From the NCBI GenBank assembly GCA_948435975.1, contig CAOJHG010000088.1, forward strand, positions 1 through 7,586: a DNA stretch of 7,586 nt, written 5' to 3'. Positions 5,914 to 7,586 of this stretch are shown piece by piece (the first letter of the stretch is position 1; each line of letters begins with the position of its first letter). The notes beneath the pieces were generated by a model. The model searched no databases, had not been told where the DNA came from, and saw only the letters and a list, made by a program, of their open reading frames with translations. The position numbers and the translations under genes are program-made. Source of the DNA: an uncultured Oscillibacter sp. (GTDB lineage Bacteria > Bacillota > Clostridia > Oscillospirales > Oscillospiraceae).

Positions 5914-7230
5914 TCATGACGCCGACTTCGGTGTAGATTTGCGGGATTTCCCGCCCTTGCCGGTGTTCAATTTCACAGAATAGCTGATCTTTTCCGGGTC
6001 CCGGACCAACACAGGCTGGCCCTTCCCCTCCACACAGTCCTTCGTGATAACCGTCTTGACAATGGTGGGGTCCGACGGGATATCATACATCACGCCCGTC
6101 AGCATACCCTCCATCACTGCACGAAGCCCCCGGGCGCCAATATTCCTCGCAATCGCCAAATCCGCAATGGCATCGAGTGCCTCTTCCTCAAACTCCAAGG
6201 AAACATCGTCATACTCCAGCAGCTTCTTATACTGCTTCACCAAAGCGTTTTTGGGTTCCTGTAAAATCCGGACCAAATCCTCCCGTTTCAGGGCGTTCAG
6301 CGGCGCAATGATTGGCAGGCGGCCCACCAGCTCTGGAATGATACCGAATTTCAGCAAGTCATGGGGCTGGACTTCGTGAAGAATGCGGCTCAGGTCCTTG
6401 TCCTTCTTCCCCTGAACATTAGCGCCAAAGCCAATGCTCTTCTTGTCCATCCGGCGCTCAATGATTTTCTCCAGACCATCAAAGGCTCCTCCGCAGATGA
6501 ACAGGATATTCTTCGTATTCATCTGGATGAACTCCTGGTGAGGGTGCTTCCGTCCACCCTGGGGCGGGACGTTCGCCACTGTACCTTCCACGATTTTCAG
6601 CAATGCCTGCTGTACGCCCTCGCCAGAGACGTCCCGGGTGATGGAGGTATTTTCGCTCTTCCGGGCAATCTTGTCGATTTCATCCACATAAATAATGCCA
6701 TGTTCCGCCCGGTCCACATCAAAATCCGCCGCCTGGAGAAGACGCAGGAGGATGTTCTCCACATCGTCGCCCACATAACCGGCCTCAGTCAGCGTAGTGG
6801 CATCGGCAATGGCAAAAGGCACCTTCAAAATTCTGGCCAGGGTCTGCGCAATCAGCGTCTTGCCGGAACCGGTGGGTCCCAGCATCAGAATATTGCTTTT
6901 TTGCAGCTCTACGTCTTCATCGCCGCCGAAATAGATACGCTTATAATGGTTATACACGGCCACGGCCAGGGAGATTTTCGCCTCATCCTGCCCAATGACG
7001 TACTGATCCAAAACGTCTCGAATCTCTCGGGGTGTCGGGAGTTGATCCGGAATGTCATCCAGCATCGGACCTGGATCGATGGGATCAAAGCCGTCGTTCA
7101 AGATGCTCATGCAGAGCTGGACGCACTCATCGCAGATGCGCACGCCGGGCCCCTGGATCATCCGGTGGACCTGCTGCTCATGCTTGCCGCAGAAAGAACA
7201 CCGCAGGGGCTTCTTGCCTTCGTCATTCAT
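5914..7230 (-). CDS. clpX: ATP-dependent Clp protease ATP-binding subunit ClpX
   Basis: ClpX is the hexameric AAA+ unfoldase that feeds substrates, including ssrA-tagged proteins, into ClpP. The 438 residues include the N-terminal C4 zinc-binding domain with Cys11, Cys14, Cys33 and Cys36. Walker A is GPTGSGKT (118-125), the pore loop GYVG is at 151-154, Walker B is YVDEID (181-186), the RKH loop is at 227-229, and sensor 2 is in GARGLR (365-370). The IGF loop that docks onto ClpP is intact (266-268), so it should work with the ClpP encoded just upstream. The tail is basic and disordered ([15 protein letters not shown]). The ATG at 7230 has a modest GAGGT site (7240-7244, plus strand) nine bases upstream. 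It follows clpP by 58 nt with no terminator, so co-transcription is likely. A hairpin with a T-tract closes the unit. Confidence 0.97.
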   Translation of the reverse strand: MNDEGKKPLRCSFCGKHEQQVHRMIQGPGVRICDECVQLCMSILNDGFDPIDPGPMLDDIPDQLPTPREIRDVLDQYVIGQDEAKISLAVAVYNHYKRIYFGGDEDVELQKSNILMLGPTGSGKTLIAQTLARILKVPFAIADATTLTEAGYVGDDVENILLRLLQAADFDVDRAEHGIIYVDEIDKIARKSENTSITRDVSGEGVQQALLKIVEGTVANVPPQGGRKHPHQEFIQMNTKNILFICGGAFDGLEKIIERRMDKKSIGFGANVQGKKDKDLSRILHEVQPHDLLKFGIIPELVGRLPIIAPLNALKREDLVRILQEPKNALVKQYKKLLEYDDVSLEFEEEALDAIADLAIARNIGARGLRAVMEGMLTGVMYDIPSDPTIVKTVITKDCVEGKGQPVLVRDPEKISYSVKLNTGKGGKSRKSTPKSAS

Positions 7231-7288
7231 GCTAACTTTACCTCAGTTCTCGCTTCGCTTTTCTGTCTCACAGACGCACTTTTCGTTT

Positions 7289-7586
7289 TCAGTCCGCAGG
7301 CGCGTCCGTCTTCTTCTCACTCTTGTTGGTAAGGATTTTATCAATCAGGCCAAACTCCAGAGCCTCTTCAGCGCTCATGAAGTTATCCCGCTCGCAGGCC
7401 ACCGTGACTTCCTCCACAGAGCGTCCCGTATTCTCCGCCATGATGCGATTCATCCGCTTCTTGATGGTCTCCAGACGCTTCAGGTGGATGGCCATGTCGG
7501 TAATCTGTCCCTGGGTCCCGGCGGAGGGCTGGTGAATCATGATCTCCGCATTGGGCAGGGCAATCCGCTTCCCCTTGGTGCCGGCA
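7289..7586 (-). CDS. clpP: ATP-dependent Clp protease proteolytic subunit ClpP, C-terminal part
   Basis: The reading frame is open to the right edge of the window, so only about the last 98 residues are seen. It reads AGTKGKRIALPNAEIMIHQP, the conserved ClpP segment with the catalytic His (in MIHQP). It continues through GTQGQITD and an EITGR-like helix region to ERDNFMSAEEALEFGLID, where the Asp of ERDNF is the third member of the triad. The nucleophile Ser lies off the right edge. An internal Met at 7540 is not the start. ClpP forms a 14-subunit barrel that degrades proteins unfolded by ClpX. Its promoter and any upstream tig gene are outside the window. The 58-nt gap to clpX holds only a 5-bp inverted repeat (TCTGT/ACAGA, 7262-7274) with no T-tract. 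Confidence 0.97.
   Translation of the reverse strand, partial: AGTKGKRIALPNAEIMIHQPSAGTQGQITDMAIHLKRLETIKKRMNRIMAENTGRSVEEVTVACERDNFMSAEEALEFGLIDKILTNKSEKKTDAPAD

Overview
The window looks like chromosome of an anaerobic, gut-type Firmicute (class Clostridia, plausibly Oscillospiraceae). This is inferred from the clpP-clpX-lon-engB gene order, the medium-high GC of the housekeeping genes, strong AGGAGG-type ribosome binding sites and an uncharacterised Clostridia-type P-loop ATPase. No 16S rRNA or other marker is present, so genus cannot be given.

Layout. Bases 1-116 (+) hold the last 37 codons of a type I restriction-modification specificity subunit (HsdS). It enters from the left and carries a four-unit 12-bp tandem repeat. 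A roughly 110-bp spacer follows, with a likely promoter and a small terminator-like hairpin, and then trmB (+, tRNA m7G46 methyltransferase). trmB converges on a minus-strand P-loop ATPase gene of unknown function across a shared 11-bp-stem bidirectional terminator. A 291-nt spacer, holding another strong bidirectional terminator, separates the ATPase gene from the minus-strand protein quality-control cluster.

In transcription order (right to left) that cluster is clpP (only its 3' part is in the window), clpX, an intrinsic terminator, a 399-nt non-coding stretch, lon, then engB and its terminator. ClpP and ClpX form the ClpXP protease. Lon is the second AAA+ protease. EngB is a GTPase of 50S ribosome assembly. 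clpP and clpX have no terminator between them and are probably co-transcribed. lon and engB also look like one unit, but clpX is separated from lon by a good terminator, so lon must have its own promoter in the 399-nt spacer.

The unusual parts are the left edge (HsdS with TAEL-like repeats beside a core gene, probably the end of a defence island), the Walker A substitution in the P-loop ATPase, and possible RNA structure in the clpX-lon spacer. Most of the window is conserved housekeeping sequence, and I see no clearly new multi-gene system.
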